A stretch of DNA of 64,000 nucleotides from Roseomonas aeriglobus (GCA_016937575.1 JAFHKN010000004.1:1-64000); one strand, 5' to 3'; numbered from the stretch's first letter, positions 35,583-44,900 are shown. Translations and numbers: made by a program. The notes: generated by a model not told the origin, from the letters alone.

Positions 35583-36722
35583 ATGGCGAAAACGGCCCTC
35601 ACCCGCAGGCAAAGCACGCCGCCCGCCGGCGCCGACGACGTCGTGGGCGAGGTCCGCGCGCTGGCTATCGACAAGGCGGCGGTCGATCCGCAGGTCATCG
35701 CGGCCGCGGCGCGGGCCTGGTCGCCGAACACGATCCGCGCGTTCCTTTCCGACATGAAGCTCTGGGATGCTTGGTGCCGGCGCACCCGAGTGCGGGCAGG
35801 GGAGGCGACCGCCGAGACCGTCGCGGCCTATGTCCGCGCGCTGTCGGGTCAGGATCATGATGAGGCGACGCGGGCGACGCCGCAGAGGGCGGCCGCGACG
35901 ATCGCGCGCTATCTCGTCAATATCGGCTGGGCCTATCGCATGGCGGGGCTGGACGATCCGACCGCAGCCCCGCTCGTGCAGCTCGAGCACAAGGCGGCGC
36001 GCAAGCTTCTCGGCACCCGCCAGACGCAGGCGCGGGGTATCCGCTACAAGGGCGATGTCAGCGATCTCGACGCGCCGGCGAGCGGCGTGAGCCTCGCGGT
36101 CCTCCTCAAGGCCACGCGCCGCGATCTCCTGGGCGCGCGCGATCGCGCGCTACTGCAGGTCAACTATGATACCGGCTGCCGGCGCTCCGAACTCGCGGCG
36201 ATGCGTATCGAGCATATCGACGGGCCCGACGTCGACGGGGCAGGGGTGGTCGAGATCGGCCGCAGCAAGACCGATCAGGAAGGGCAGGGGGCTCTCGCCT
36301 ATCTCTCGCCCGCGACCATGCGCGCGATCGCTGAATGGTGCGACAAGGCCGGGATTGCGCGCGGGGCCCTGTTCCGGCGCGTCGAAACCTGGTTCGATGG
36401 CTCGATCCGCGGTGTGGGAGAGGAGGCGCTCAACCCCGGCACGATCACGCTCATCTACAAGCGGTTGATCCGCCAGGCATTCGACAAGAAACTGCTGGGG
36501 GCGATGAGCGAGGCCGAGCTCGAGCGCTGGGTCGCGGCCGTGTCGAGCCATTCGATCCGGGTTGGCGTGGCGCAAGACAATTTTGCGGCAGGAGAGAGCC
36601 TGCCCGCCATCATGCAGGCCTATCGCTGGCGCGATCCCAAGACGGTCATGCGCTATGGCGCGAAGCTGGCGGCCAAGAGCGGAGCGAGTGCGCGTCTCGC
36701 GAAGCGTTTCGGCGGTGAATGA
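35583..36722 (+). CDS. Tyrosine-type site-specific recombinase/integrase
   Basis: A recombinase of about 379 residues from ATG 35583; the frame opens at 35520. The N-terminal SAM-like core-binding domain reads SPNTIRAFLSDMKLWDAWCR. The catalytic domain has the first arginine in DTGCRRSELAAMRI, the lysine in IGRSKTDQEG, HSIRVG as the H-x-x-R box, YRWRDPKTVMRYGAKL giving the W/H position and the likely nucleophile tyrosine. It could resolve plasmid multimers or integrate DNA. Position next to oriV favours plasmid dimer resolution; this is inference. Confidence 0.82.
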   Translation: MAKTALTRRQSTPPAGADDVVGEVRALAIDKAAVDPQVIAAAARAWSPNTIRAFLSDMKLWDAWCRRTRVRAGEATAETVAAYVRALSGQDHDEATRATPQRAAATIARYLVNIGWAYRMAGLDDPTAAPLVQLEHKAARKLLGTRQTQARGIRYKGDVSDLDAPASGVSLAVLLKATRRDLLGARDRALLQVNYDTGCRRSELAAMRIEHIDGPDVDGAGVVEIGRSKTDQEGQGALAYLSPATMRAIAEWCDKAGIARGALFRRVETWFDGSIRGVGEEALNPGTITLIYKRLIRQAFDKKLLGAMSEAELERWVAAVSSHSIRVGVAQDNFAAGESLPAIMQAYRWRDPKTVMRYGAKLAAKSGASARLAKRFGGE

Positions 36723-36732
36723 CAGGTTTTAG

Positions 36733-36750
36733 CTGTCCGCGTTTGGACAG
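36733..36750 (+). terminator. Short hairpin after the recombinase gene
   Basis: CTGTCC-GCGTTT-GGACAG is a six-base stem 10 bases after the stop. It is weak and has no T run. Confidence 0.3.
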
Positions 36751-36974
36751 TCGCAAACCGATGACCTGGCGCGGTTGGGCAGTGAGCGACACCGACATGC
36801 CTCAACGACCGAAGAAGCGAGCTCGCCGTCGGGCCGGCCCTAGCGCGCACCGATGGGGGCGAAGCCGCCGACCGGCGGGAACGCCTGTGCGCACTGCGAC
36901 GTTCTTCTCGTCAGCGCGAGCATGCGTGACTGAACCTCTCCGGCTCGAAACCAAATCCCAAAGTGGAGGGCGGC

Positions 36975-38768
36975 ATGGCCCGCATGTCGAGCGATTTCTT
37001 CGTCCAGCGCCTCAAGGATTGGGGCGTGAGCCGAATCTACGGCTATTCTGGCGATGGCATCAATGGCGTGCTGGGGGCGCTCCAGCGCGCCGAGAAGGAA
37101 GGCTCGGGCATCGAGTTCATCCAGGTCCGCCACGAGGAGATGGCGGCCTTCATGGCGACGGCGCATGCGAAATTCACCGGTGAGCTCGGCGTCTGCCTGT
37201 CGACCGGCGGTCCGGGCGCGACCCACCTGATCACCGGGCTCTATGACGCCAAGCTCGACCATGTCCCGGTCCTCGCGATCGCGGGCCAGGCCGAGAGCAC
37301 CGTGCGCGGTGCAAGCTATCAGCAGGAGCTCAATCTCGACCGACTGTTTGCCGACGTCGCCGCCTATGTGCAGGAGGCGAGCGCGCCGGCGCAGGTCCGC
37401 CATGTGACCGATCGCGCGATCCGGATCGCGGTCGCGGGCAACGCGGTCTCAACCATCGTGCTGCCCAAGGACATACAGGATACGAAATATGAGGAGCCGG
37501 GCCAGGCGCACGGCTTCACCCGCTCGGGCACCGGCTATGCACATCCGATCGTCGTCCCGCAGCCCGCCGATCTCGCGCGCGCGGCGGAGGTACTGAATGC
37601 AGGCGCCAAGGTCGCTATCCTGATTGGGGCGAGAGCCCGCGGCGCGTCGGCCGTGGTGACCGAGGTCGCCGACCTGCTTGGCGCCGGCGTCGCCAAAGCG
37701 TTGCTCGGCAAGGATGTCCTGCCTGACGATCTGCCGTTCGTGACCGGGGCGATCGGCTTGCTCGGGACCAAGCCATCGTCCGACCTCATGCGCGAGTGCG
37801 ACACGCTTCTGCTGATCGGCACGGGCTTTCCCTGGGCCGAGTTCCTGCCGAAAGACGGGCAGGCGAGGGCCGTGCAGGTCGACATCGACGCATCGATGCT
37901 GGGGCTGCGCTACCCCGTCGAGGTCAACCTGCATGGAGATGCGGCCGAAACGCTGAAAGCGCTGATCCCGCTGCTCCAGCGCAAGGATGATCGCAGTTGG
38001 CGCGAAGGCATCGAGAAGGCGACTGCGCAGTGGTGGCAGACGCTCGAGGAACGCGCCATGGCGGAAGCAAAGCCCGTCAATCCCCAGCGCGTGGTCTGGG
38101 AAATGTCGCCGCGTCTGCCCGCCGACGCGATCGTCACCTCGGATTCGGGCTCATGCGCCAACTGGTACGCGCGCGACTATCGCGTGAAGGTCGGGCAGCG
38201 TGCCTCTCTCTCGGGCGGTTTAGCCTCTATGGGCGCTGCGGTTCCCTATGCGATCGCGGCCAAGTTTGCTTATCCTGATCGGCCCGTCGTGGCGCTGGTC
38301 GGCGACGGCGCAATGCAGATGAACAATCTGGCCGAACTCATCACCGTCCAGAAATATTGGAAGCAGTGGCGCGATCCGCGCTTCATCGTCTGCGTCTTCA
38401 ACAACGGCGATCTCAACGAGGTCACGTGGGAACAGCGGGTGATGGAAGGCAATCCGCGTTTCCCGACGACGCAGGATATTCCGGACGTCCCCTACGCGCG
38501 CTTCGCGGAATTGCTGGGGCTTGGCGGCATCTACGTCGATGATCCATCCGCGCTTGGGCCGGCGTGGGAAGTTGCGCTCTCCGCCGATCGCCCGACGCTC
38601 ATCGAGGTGAAGACCGATCCCGAGGTCGTGCCGTTTCCACCGCAACTGACGCTCGAGCAGGCCAAGGGTCTGATGAGTTCGATGGTGATGGGAGACAAGG
38701 GCCTGGGCACGATGATCGCCGACACGGCGCGCCAGCTCCTGGTAACTAATGCGCGATTCAGCGGTTAA
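36975..38768 (+). CDS. Thiamine-diphosphate-dependent enzyme, pyruvate oxidase/dehydrogenase (PoxB)-like
   Basis: A 597-residue three-domain TPP enzyme from ATG 36975, with GTGGAGGG upstream. The N-terminal Pyr domain contains the catalytic glutamate region VRHEEMAAFMATAHAK. The middle Rossmann domain (AKVAILIGARARGASAVVTE) is typical of FAD-binding members. The PP domain has the TPP motif GDGAMQMNNLAELITVQKYW ending at VFNNGDLNEV. The best fit is PoxB-like pyruvate oxidase/dehydrogenase, making acetate and CO2 from pyruvate at the membrane. Acetolactate synthase is less likely from the C-terminus. It is a lone metabolic cargo gene between recombinase and IS21. Confidence 0.82.
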   Translation: MARMSSDFFVQRLKDWGVSRIYGYSGDGINGVLGALQRAEKEGSGIEFIQVRHEEMAAFMATAHAKFTGELGVCLSTGGPGATHLITGLYDAKLDHVPVLAIAGQAESTVRGASYQQELNLDRLFADVAAYVQEASAPAQVRHVTDRAIRIAVAGNAVSTIVLPKDIQDTKYEEPGQAHGFTRSGTGYAHPIVVPQPADLARAAEVLNAGAKVAILIGARARGASAVVTEVADLLGAGVAKALLGKDVLPDDLPFVTGAIGLLGTKPSSDLMRECDTLLLIGTGFPWAEFLPKDGQARAVQVDIDASMLGLRYPVEVNLHGDAAETLKALIPLLQRKDDRSWREGIEKATAQWWQTLEERAMAEAKPVNPQRVVWEMSPRLPADAIVTSDSGSCANWYARDYRVKVGQRASLSGGLASMGAAVPYAIAAKFAYPDRPVVALVGDGAMQMNNLAELITVQKYWKQWRDPRFIVCVFNNGDLNEVTWEQRVMEGNPRFPTTQDIPDVPYARFAELLGLGGIYVDDPSALGPAWEVALSADRPTLIEVKTDPEVVPFPPQLTLEQAKGLMSSMVMGDKGLGTMIADTARQLLVTNARFSG

Positions 38769-38947
38769 TGGACCGTCAGCATCTTGCTGCTAGGTGGTCG
38801 GCATGCCCCAAGCGACACTTCAGGCCTGGCTTTCACTCTATGTGAGAACGGCAGAGGAATATTCGGCCACGCTAGCGGCGGGATAGTCCCGCTGCGGGCG
38901 GCGTAAAAGTCGTCCACCTTGAAGCCTTTCTGCCGAGTCAGGGAGGT

Positions 38948-40456
38948 GTGGGGATCTACAGCGTGGAACTTTATCTTCAGGTCCGTTTGGCTTGCGCGGA
39001 TGGCATGAGCCAACGGGCGGCGGCGAAGCGTTTCAATGTGTCGCGCGATACGGTGCGCAAGATGCTGTCGTTTTCATCGCCGCCGGGTTATCGGCGACAG
39101 TCTGCGCCGCGGCGCCCAAAGCTGGACGGGTTTGTGGCGATCATCGATGGATGGCTTGAGGGGGACCGCGGTGTCCCGCGCAAGCAGCGCCATACGGCGA
39201 AGCGGGTATTCGACCGTTTGCGCACCGAACATGGTTTTACCGGCGGCTATACGATCATCAAGGATTACATCCGGGAGCGCGAGCAGCGCAGCCGGGAGAT
39301 GTTCGTGCCGCTGGCGCACCCGGCGGGAGATGCACAGGCCGATTTCGGGGAAGCTCTGGTGGAGATCGGCGGGGTGGAGCAAAAAGCCTACTTCTTTGCG
39401 CTCGATTTGCCGCACAGTGACGCCTGCTATGTGCGGGCCTATCCGGCGGCGGTGGCGGAGGCTTGGGTTGACGGACACGTTCATGCCTTCGCGTTCTTCG
39501 GCGCGGTGCCGCGTTCGATCGTTTACGACAACGATCGCTGCCTTGTGGCGAAAATCCTGCCAGACGGCACGCGCAAGCGTGCCACGCTGTTCAGCGCTTT
39601 CCTGTCGCATTATGTGATCCGCGACCGCTATGCCCGCCCGGGCAAGGGGAACGAGAAAGGCAATGTGGAAGGGCTGGTAGGTTACTGCCGCCGCAATTTC
39701 ATGGTGCCGATCCCGAAGTTCCCGACCTGGGAGGCCTTCAACCTGTGGCTGGAGGAGCAATGCCGCAAGCGCCAGCAGGACAAGGTGCGCGGGGAGAGCG
39801 AGACTATCGGTGAGCGCTTGCAGCGCGATCTGGCGGTCATGCAGCCTCTGCCCGCTACACCCTTCGAGGCCTGCGATCAGACGAGCGGGCGGGTCTCCTC
39901 GCAATCTCTGGTGCGCTACAGGACCAACGATTATTCGGTTCCGGTAGTCTGGGGCCATCAGGAGGTCTGGATCAGGGCCTATGTCGATGAAGTGGTGATC
40001 GGATGCCGCAGCGAAGTTATCGCCCGTCATCCTCGTTGCTATGCCCGCGAGGAGGTTATCTTCGCCCCGCTCCACTATCTCCCGCTGATCGAGCAGAAGA
40101 TCAACGCATTCGACCAGGCCGCCCCTTTGCAGGGCTGGGATTTGCCCGAAGCGTTCGGGACGCTGCAGCGGTTGATGGAAGGGCGCATGCACAAACATGG
40201 CAGGCGCGAATATGTACAGGTGCTGCGCCTGCTGGAAACGTTCACCATCGCCGATCTCCAGGCGGCGGTGGAACAGGCCATCGACCTTGGCGCCATCGGC
40301 TTCGATGCCGTCAAGCACCTCGTCCTGTGCCAGGTCGAACGCGTACCGCCGAGGCTTGACCTGGACGTCTATCCCTTCCTGCCACGCACGACGGTCGAGA
40401 AGACCGTTGCCAGAGTCTATATGAGCCTGCTGTCCGACAGGCAGGAGGCCGCATGA
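38948..40456 (+). CDS. istA: IS21 transposase IstA (copy 2)
   Basis: A 502-residue intact IstA from a GTG start at 38948 with GGGAGG upstream. The N-terminal helix-turn-helix reads MSQRAAAKRFNVSRDTVRKM. The DDE core has DAQADFGEA, VYDNDRCLVA and EKGNVEGLVG. The C-terminal region contains VRYRTNDYSVPVVWG. Unlike copy 1 there is no frameshift. It overlaps istB by ATGA. Confidence 0.9.
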   Translation: MGIYSVELYLQVRLACADGMSQRAAAKRFNVSRDTVRKMLSFSSPPGYRRQSAPRRPKLDGFVAIIDGWLEGDRGVPRKQRHTAKRVFDRLRTEHGFTGGYTIIKDYIREREQRSREMFVPLAHPAGDAQADFGEALVEIGGVEQKAYFFALDLPHSDACYVRAYPAAVAEAWVDGHVHAFAFFGAVPRSIVYDNDRCLVAKILPDGTRKRATLFSAFLSHYVIRDRYARPGKGNEKGNVEGLVGYCRRNFMVPIPKFPTWEAFNLWLEEQCRKRQQDKVRGESETIGERLQRDLAVMQPLPATPFEACDQTSGRVSSQSLVRYRTNDYSVPVVWGHQEVWIRAYVDEVVIGCRSEVIARHPRCYAREEVIFAPLHYLPLIEQKINAFDQAAPLQGWDLPEAFGTLQRLMEGRMHKHGRREYVQVLRLLETFTIADLQAAVEQAIDLGAIGFDAVKHLVLCQVERVPPRLDLDVYPFLPRTTVEKTVARVYMSLLSDRQEAA

Positions 40457-41220
40457 GCGATCAAGCACCGGAAATCCTTCTCGCTCACCATCTCAAGGCG
40501 CTCAAGCTGCCTACGTGCCTGCGAGAGCATCACAAGCTCGCCCGGCAATGTGCCGCTGAAGGCGTCGATCATATCCGCTTCCTCGCCCGTCTCGTCGAGA
40601 TGGAGATGATCGACAGGGAGCGTCGTATGGTCGAGCGGCGCATCAAGGCCGCGCGCTTCCCCGCCGTCAAAAGCCTCGACAGCTTCGACTTCGCCGTCAT
40701 CCCCAGGCTCAACAAGATGCAGGTGCTCGAGATGGCGCGCTGCGAGTGGATCGAGCGGCGTGAGAACGCCATCGCTCTGGGGCCATCGGGCACCGGGAAG
40801 ACGCACATAGCTTTGGGGCTCGGACTGGCAGCATGCCAGAAAGGACTGTCGGTGGGCTTCACCACTGCGGCGGCGCTGGTCAGCGAGATGATGGAGGCGC
40901 GCGACGAGCGGCGTCTCCTGCGCTTCCAGAAGCAGATGGCCGGATACAAGCTGCTCATCATTGACGAACTGGGCTTCGTACCGCTCTCCAAGACCGGTGC
41001 CGAACTGCTGTTCGAGCTGATCTCCCAGCGTTACGAACGCGGCTCCACCTTGATCACCAGCAACCTGCCCTTCGACGAATGGACCGAAACCTTCGGATCC
41101 GAGCGTCTCACAGGTGCGCTCCTTGATCGCCTGACCCATCACGTCAGCATCCTCGAGATGAACGGCGAAAGCTATCGCCTCGCTCACAGCCGGGCCCGCA
41201 AGGCCAAAACCAGACCCTAA
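40453..41220 (+). CDS. istB: IS21 helper ATPase IstB (copy 2)
   Basis: A 255-residue AAA+ helper with Walker A GPSGTGKTHIALGLGL, Walker B LLIIDELGFVPL and the sensor TLITSNLPFDEW. Its start overlaps the istA stop. It is intact and is followed by a long GC hairpin. Confidence 0.9.
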   Translation: MSDQAPEILLAHHLKALKLPTCLREHHKLARQCAAEGVDHIRFLARLVEMEMIDRERRMVERRIKAARFPAVKSLDSFDFAVIPRLNKMQVLEMARCEWIERRENAIALGPSGTGKTHIALGLGLAACQKGLSVGFTTAAALVSEMMEARDERRLLRFQKQMAGYKLLIIDELGFVPLSKTGAELLFELISQRYERGSTLITSNLPFDEWTETFGSERLTGALLDRLTHHVSILEMNGESYRLAHSRARKAKTRP

Positions 41221-41233
41221 AAATCAAGCCAAT

Positions 41234-41282
41234 GCCGGGGGGAGTGGCCCTCGGGCTACGCCCTCACGCCACTCCCCCCGGC
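41234..41282 (+). terminator. Strong GC hairpin after istB copy 2
   Basis: Fifteen-base perfect arms (GCCGGGGGGAGTGGC and complement, 41234-41248 and 41268-41282) with a 19-base loop, inside the element and after istB. There is no T tract. It may protect the element from or contribute to transcription read-through. Confidence 0.5.
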
Positions 41283-41423
41283 GTGTAACTCGATGGCCTG
41301 GTTTTACGCCGCCCCATGGCCGACTTTTGCTCCGCCGTTGACAACGTCTGAGGAAGGGGAAGGCGGACCGGCTGTTGTGAACCGGGAGGATCATCCGACC
41401 CGGTGACAACCGGAGTTAACCCA

Positions 41424-41708
41424 ATGCGCAGCATCCTCGCCTTCTACGAAATCGACCGTGAGTGGGGTGGCCCCGAGGAGGGGGGCTGGTGGTACGATAC
41501 CGGCACCTTCGTCCGCGTGATCGCCCTCCATTACCATGACAAGGCCGCGGTCGCGGCGATGCGCCGCGCCAATCGCCTGCTCGACCGCCTGCAGCGGCAT
41601 CGCCCGCCGGTGGATTCGGCCGCCTACACCGGCGGACGCTTCCGCGCCTTCAGCTTCTCCGGCCTCCCGCCCGCGCGGTTTCCCGCGCGTCGCCCGCAAT
41701 ATTCCTGA
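41424..41708 (+). CDS. Small plasmid protein of unknown function
   Basis: A 94-residue protein from ATG 41424 (MRSILAFYEIDREWGGPEEG). Aromatic, glycine-rich N-terminus, then a basic helix (AAVAAMRRANRLLDRLQRHR). No family was recognised. It opens the backbone gene run to the right of IS21 copy 2. Confidence 0.5.
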   Translation: MRSILAFYEIDREWGGPEEGGWWYDTGTFVRVIALHYHDKAAVAAMRRANRLLDRLQRHRPPVDSAAYTGGRFRAFSFSGLPPARFPARRPQYS

Positions 41709-41731
41709 TCCCAGCGAGAAAGGACCAGCGC

Positions 41732-42250
41732 ATGTACCGCGTCCATTATTTCGACACCAGCGAAGCCGCGCATGACGCCTGTCTCGATGACGGTCCCTGC
41801 ATCGAGGAAGGCGACGTTCTCGCCATCCTGTCGGAGGGCGTCATCGGTCTCGCCTCGACCGATCCGATCGCCGTCACCCTCGACCCCGGCGCACTGCGCA
41901 TCGTCCGCCCGATGGCGATGGACGTGCTGCTAGCAGAACTCGTCCACGGCGCCTCCCAGATCCGCCGCGCGGTCGCGACCGCCCTCCTGCACCATTTGCC
42001 CGTGCAGCCCCATTTCCTCGCCTTCGTCGCGCCGGCGCTGCCCTATCCCTATCCGCAGACCGTCGTCGCGCTCTCGTTCGACGACATCATGCTGACGATC
42101 GACGCGATCGACCACCGCATCAAGACGCTCGAAAACCGGTTGGGCTCACTCGAATCCGACAGCGCGCACGCCTTCTTCCTGCAACGCTCGATCGATCACC
42201 TGTCGAGCGCCAGGAAGCGCCTCATGCGACATCCGCGACCGCCTCGCTGA
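41732..42250 (+). CDS. Plasmid protein of unknown function
   Basis: A 172-residue protein with ribosome site GAGAAAGGA. An alpha/beta N-terminal half (FDTSEAAHDACLDDGPCIEE) is followed by a helical C-terminal half (DAIDHRIKTLENRLGSLESD) with heptad spacing, probably a coiled coil. No catalytic motif is visible. It lies 23 bases after the preceding gene, consistent with an operon. Confidence 0.6.
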   Translation: MYRVHYFDTSEAAHDACLDDGPCIEEGDVLAILSEGVIGLASTDPIAVTLDPGALRIVRPMAMDVLLAELVHGASQIRRAVATALLHHLPVQPHFLAFVAPALPYPYPQTVVALSFDDIMLTIDAIDHRIKTLENRLGSLESDSAHAFFLQRSIDHLSSARKRLMRHPRPPR

Positions 42251-42363
42251 ACGACACGGCATCGCCCCGCGACGATGCCGGCACCGGCTGCGCCGGAAGG
42301 AGAGAGGGACCGGATCGGCATCCTGGACATGGGGTCCGGGCATTTTGCCGAAAGGTCACGATC

Positions 42364-42891
42364 ATGTGCATCGATCCCAACGCCGAGCCCGTCGCCTTCG
42401 CGCTCGACACCAAACTCTGCCACCTCCTGCCGACGCTGACCGAGCCGCACCGCGAAGCCATCGCCCAGGATCTCGCGCGCACCGCCATCTTCATGGCGAC
42501 CGCAATGGCGGCCGACATGGCGCAGGACGCGGTGAACGGCCTCGTGCCGATCCCGAAGATGCCGACGCTCGGCAAGCCGCCCGCACCCGCGCTCGTGCCA
42601 CAGGCCCAAACGCCGCGCGATACCGTGCTGCTGACCTCCGCGGTCGCGCCCGTCGTCACGATCAAGGCGAAGACCACCGACGTCACCGTCGCCGGCTTCG
42701 ACCAGCGTCAAGGCTACACGTTCGGGATCGACAACAAGTCCGACCGGCTGATCGACATCCGCCACGCCGGCAAATGCTGGTGCATCGATCCGACCGACGA
42801 GGCGACCGACGTCGTCAGCCGCGCGATCGGCGCGCTCGCCGCGGCGCACGCCGATATCGGCACCGCGCTCACCGACCAGCTCGCCCACTGA
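42364..42891 (+). CDS. Plasmid protein of unknown function with CWC motif
   Basis: A 175-residue protein, MCIDPNAEPVAFALDTKLCH onward. It has an alanine/methionine-rich helix (FMATAMAADMAQDAVNGLVP), a proline linker, and a C-terminal domain with IDIRHAGKCWCIDPTDEATD. Four cysteines in all could bind metal, but the spacing does not fit a known finger. It precedes the first DUF736 gene. Confidence 0.6.
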   Translation: MCIDPNAEPVAFALDTKLCHLLPTLTEPHREAIAQDLARTAIFMATAMAADMAQDAVNGLVPIPKMPTLGKPPAPALVPQAQTPRDTVLLTSAVAPVVTIKAKTTDVTVAGFDQRQGYTFGIDNKSDRLIDIRHAGKCWCIDPTDEATDVVSRAIGALAAAHADIGTALTDQLAH

Positions 42892-42904
42892 GCACCGACA
42901 TCGT

Positions 42905-43400
42905 CCGCCTGCCGCACGATCCACCGTCCGCGTGAAGACGCGGTCGGTGAGGGGCGCTCATCGCGCCCTGCCCGGCCGAAGGGCCGGGGAGGGGAGGAGG
43001 ATTGAAGATCGGTGTCGAGGACATGGGGTCCAGCACGACATCACAGGAGACACGTCATGAACATCGGTCAGATCAAGCAGAACGACGCGGGCATTTTCAT
43101 GGGCCGCATTTCCACCCTCGCCGTCGCGATGACGATCGCGCTCAAGCCGGTCCAGTCGTCCAACCCGCGCGCGCCGCGCTACGAGATCCACGCGCTCACC
43201 CCGGGCCGGACGTGGGTGCAGGTCGGGGCGTTCTTCGAACTCACCTCGAACAACACCGGCGAGGCGTTCCTGAACGGCCGCATCGACGATCCGTCGCTCG
43301 CCGCGCCGCTGCAGGTCTCGGCCTTCCGCCAGGACGACGGCTCGTACAACGTCGTGTGGCAGCGCGCCCAGAAGCGCCGCGATGTCGGTGCCGCGCTCGG
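42905..43400 (+). repeat. Long direct repeat, copy 1 (DUF736 gene and its leader)
   Basis: The leader from about 42925 and the first 340 bases of the DUF736 gene are almost identical to 44410-44900. Small differences include one missing A in the leader and one extra ACA triplet just before the ribosome site. Confidence 0.85.
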
Positions 43401-43578
43401 CGTCAAGGCGGATGACGATCTGTCGCCGCCGTTCGGCGCCGATGGCGGCCCGGTCGGCAACGGCCCCGATCACGATGCGGGCGCCACCGACAACGGCCTG
43501 GGCGAAACCACCGCCCCGGTCGAGGAGCCGGTCGGCAAGGGCCGCGGTCGCCGCCAGCGCGTCGCCGAGGACGCCTGA
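43057..43578 (+). CDS. DUF736 family protein, copy 1
   Basis: A 173-residue protein starting MNIGQIKQNDAGIFMGRIST, with GRIDDPSLAAPLQVSAFRQD in the centre, which is the DUF736 pattern. DUF736 proteins are conserved on alphaproteobacterial conjugative plasmids but have no known function. The ATG at 43057 follows CAGGAGACACGTC. The last 55 residues are acidic and end in a basic tail (GKGRGRRQRVAEDA). This tail differs from that of copy 2. A hairpin follows at 43588-43613. Confidence 0.85.
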   Translation: MNIGQIKQNDAGIFMGRISTLAVAMTIALKPVQSSNPRAPRYEIHALTPGRTWVQVGAFFELTSNNTGEAFLNGRIDDPSLAAPLQVSAFRQDDGSYNVVWQRAQKRRDVGAALGVKADDDLSPPFGADGGPVGNGPDHDAGATDNGLGETTAPVEEPVGKGRGRRQRVAEDA

Positions 43579-43587
43579 TCCACCCCC

Positions 43588-43613
43588 GGTGCCGTGCACT
43601 CCCTCACGGCACC
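43588..43613 (+). terminator. Hairpin after DUF736 copy 1
   Basis: GGTGCCGTG and CACGGCACC form a nine-base stem with an 8-base loop, 10 bases after the stop. There is no T run. Confidence 0.4.
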
Positions 43614-43828
43614 GCATGGCGCACGGGCGCGCCCCCTTTCGCTCCCGCACGCCGAAACTCGGGGCGACGCCGGCATACGGCGTCGCCTTTCTTTTTGCCT
43701 TATGGGCTTCAGTCTCAATTCAACACCGTATCGGAACGACAGTGTAACAATAGTTTCGCTTTATCGCCCTATAAGCACAGGTTATCGCAGTTCGAACCTG
43801 GGCCACGCTCAAGGGAAGGGGGTGCTGA

Positions 43829-44359
43829 ATGGATAGCCGGGCGAATGGTGATGACACCGCTCGCGGGACCGGCTCGTCCACTTCATCCCGAGGTCCCGAC
43901 ATGGCCGACCGCGTTTCCGTCTCCATTACGATCGGAGGGAAACTTCCCGCCGATCGACTGCCCGAACTGTACAAACTCGCCGATTTCTACGGCCTCTCGA
44001 CCGAATGGGGGGGAGAACCGCTTGAATCCGTTACATCCGGCGAACCCCTGCGCCTCCATGCTCACGAGGTCCAGGACGGCAATATCGAGGATATCGAGGA
44101 CTTCTGCTGCACCAACGACCTTCCGTTCAGGACGTGGTCGGGAGGCTCGCCCGGGTCGTTCTCGCCCGAAGTTCGGGTCTGGCCAGGTCATGGTCCGCGC
44201 GCGATATTCTCGGCCGACGACAACGAAAGCGTCGTGCTGACGCTTCAGGAATACAATGCTCTAGGTGACCTCGCCGCGATCGGTGAGCACTTCCGGTTGG
44301 GTGGCTTCAAACCGCCTGCGCTCTCCATCGTCCCGGGAAAGCCAGAGACCGATAGCTAA
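43829..44359 (+). CDS. Protein of unknown function between the DUF736 copies
   Basis: A 176-residue protein; the ATG at 43829 has AAGGGAAGGGGG upstream, while ATG 43901 (MADRVSVSITIGGKLPADRL) is an alternative. The sequence DRLPELYKLADFYGLSTEWG, the cysteine pair EDFCCTNDLPF and the repeated acidic segments give no recognised family. It lies between the two DUF736 copies, so it may have been brought in by, or kept by, the duplication. Confidence 0.6.
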   Translation: MDSRANGDDTARGTGSSTSSRGPDMADRVSVSITIGGKLPADRLPELYKLADFYGLSTEWGGEPLESVTSGEPLRLHAHEVQDGNIEDIEDFCCTNDLPFRTWSGGSPGSFSPEVRVWPGHGPRAIFSADDNESVVLTLQEYNALGDLAAIGEHFRLGGFKPPALSIVPGKPETDS

Positions 44360-44409
44360 CAGCGCCATCGGCGCATCCTCCTGACCTAGCCCGATCCGCG
44401 TCCCGCACG

Positions 44410-44900
44410 CACCACCGTCCGCGTGAAGAACGCGGTCGGTGAGGGGCGCTCATCGCGCCCTGCCCGGCCGAAGGGCCGGGGAGGGGAGGAGGATTGAAGA
44501 TCGGTGTCGAGGACATGGGGTCCAGCACGACATCAGGAGACACGTCATGAACATCGGTCAGATCAAGCAGAACGACGCGGGCATCTTCATGGGCCGCATT
44601 TCCACCCTCGCGGTCGCGATGACGATCGCGCTGAAGCCGGTCCAGTCGTCCAATCCGCGCGCCCCGCGCTACGAGATCCATGCGCTCACCCCGGGCCGGA
44701 CGTGGGTGCAGGTCGGCGCGTTCTTTGAACTCACCTCCAACAACACCGGCGAGGCGTTCCTCAACGGCCGCATCGACGATCCGTCGCTCGCCGCGCCGCT
44801 CCAGGTCTCGGCCTTCCGCCAGGACGACGGCTCGTACAACGTCGTGTGGCAGCGCGCCCAGAAGCGCCGCGACGTCGGTGCCGCGCTCGGGGTCAAGGCG
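44410..44900 (+). repeat. Long direct repeat, copy 2 (DUF736 gene and its leader)
   Basis: Near-identical copy of about 42925-43400, including the leader with CCGGCCGAAGGGCCGG and the shared GGAGACACGTC ribosome-site region. Confidence 0.85.

Larger units (their letters stand above)
38893..41343 (+). mobile_element. IS21-family insertion sequence, copy 2
   Basis: It carries a second, unrelated-in-sequence istA-istB pair. The right end is at TTGACA (41343). Reading inward, TGTCAACGGCGGAGCAAAAG and a related GGCGGCGTAAAAC copy about 30 bases inside form the right multiple terminal repeats. At the left a related GGCGGCGTAAAAGTCG occurs after TGCG at 38893. No target duplication was found, so the left end is approximate. 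Confidence 0.7.

Noticed and set aside
39074..40468. 464-residue open frame antisense to istA of IS21 copy 2
   Set aside because: A third-position GC artefact of the conserved transposase gene; no start site or family.
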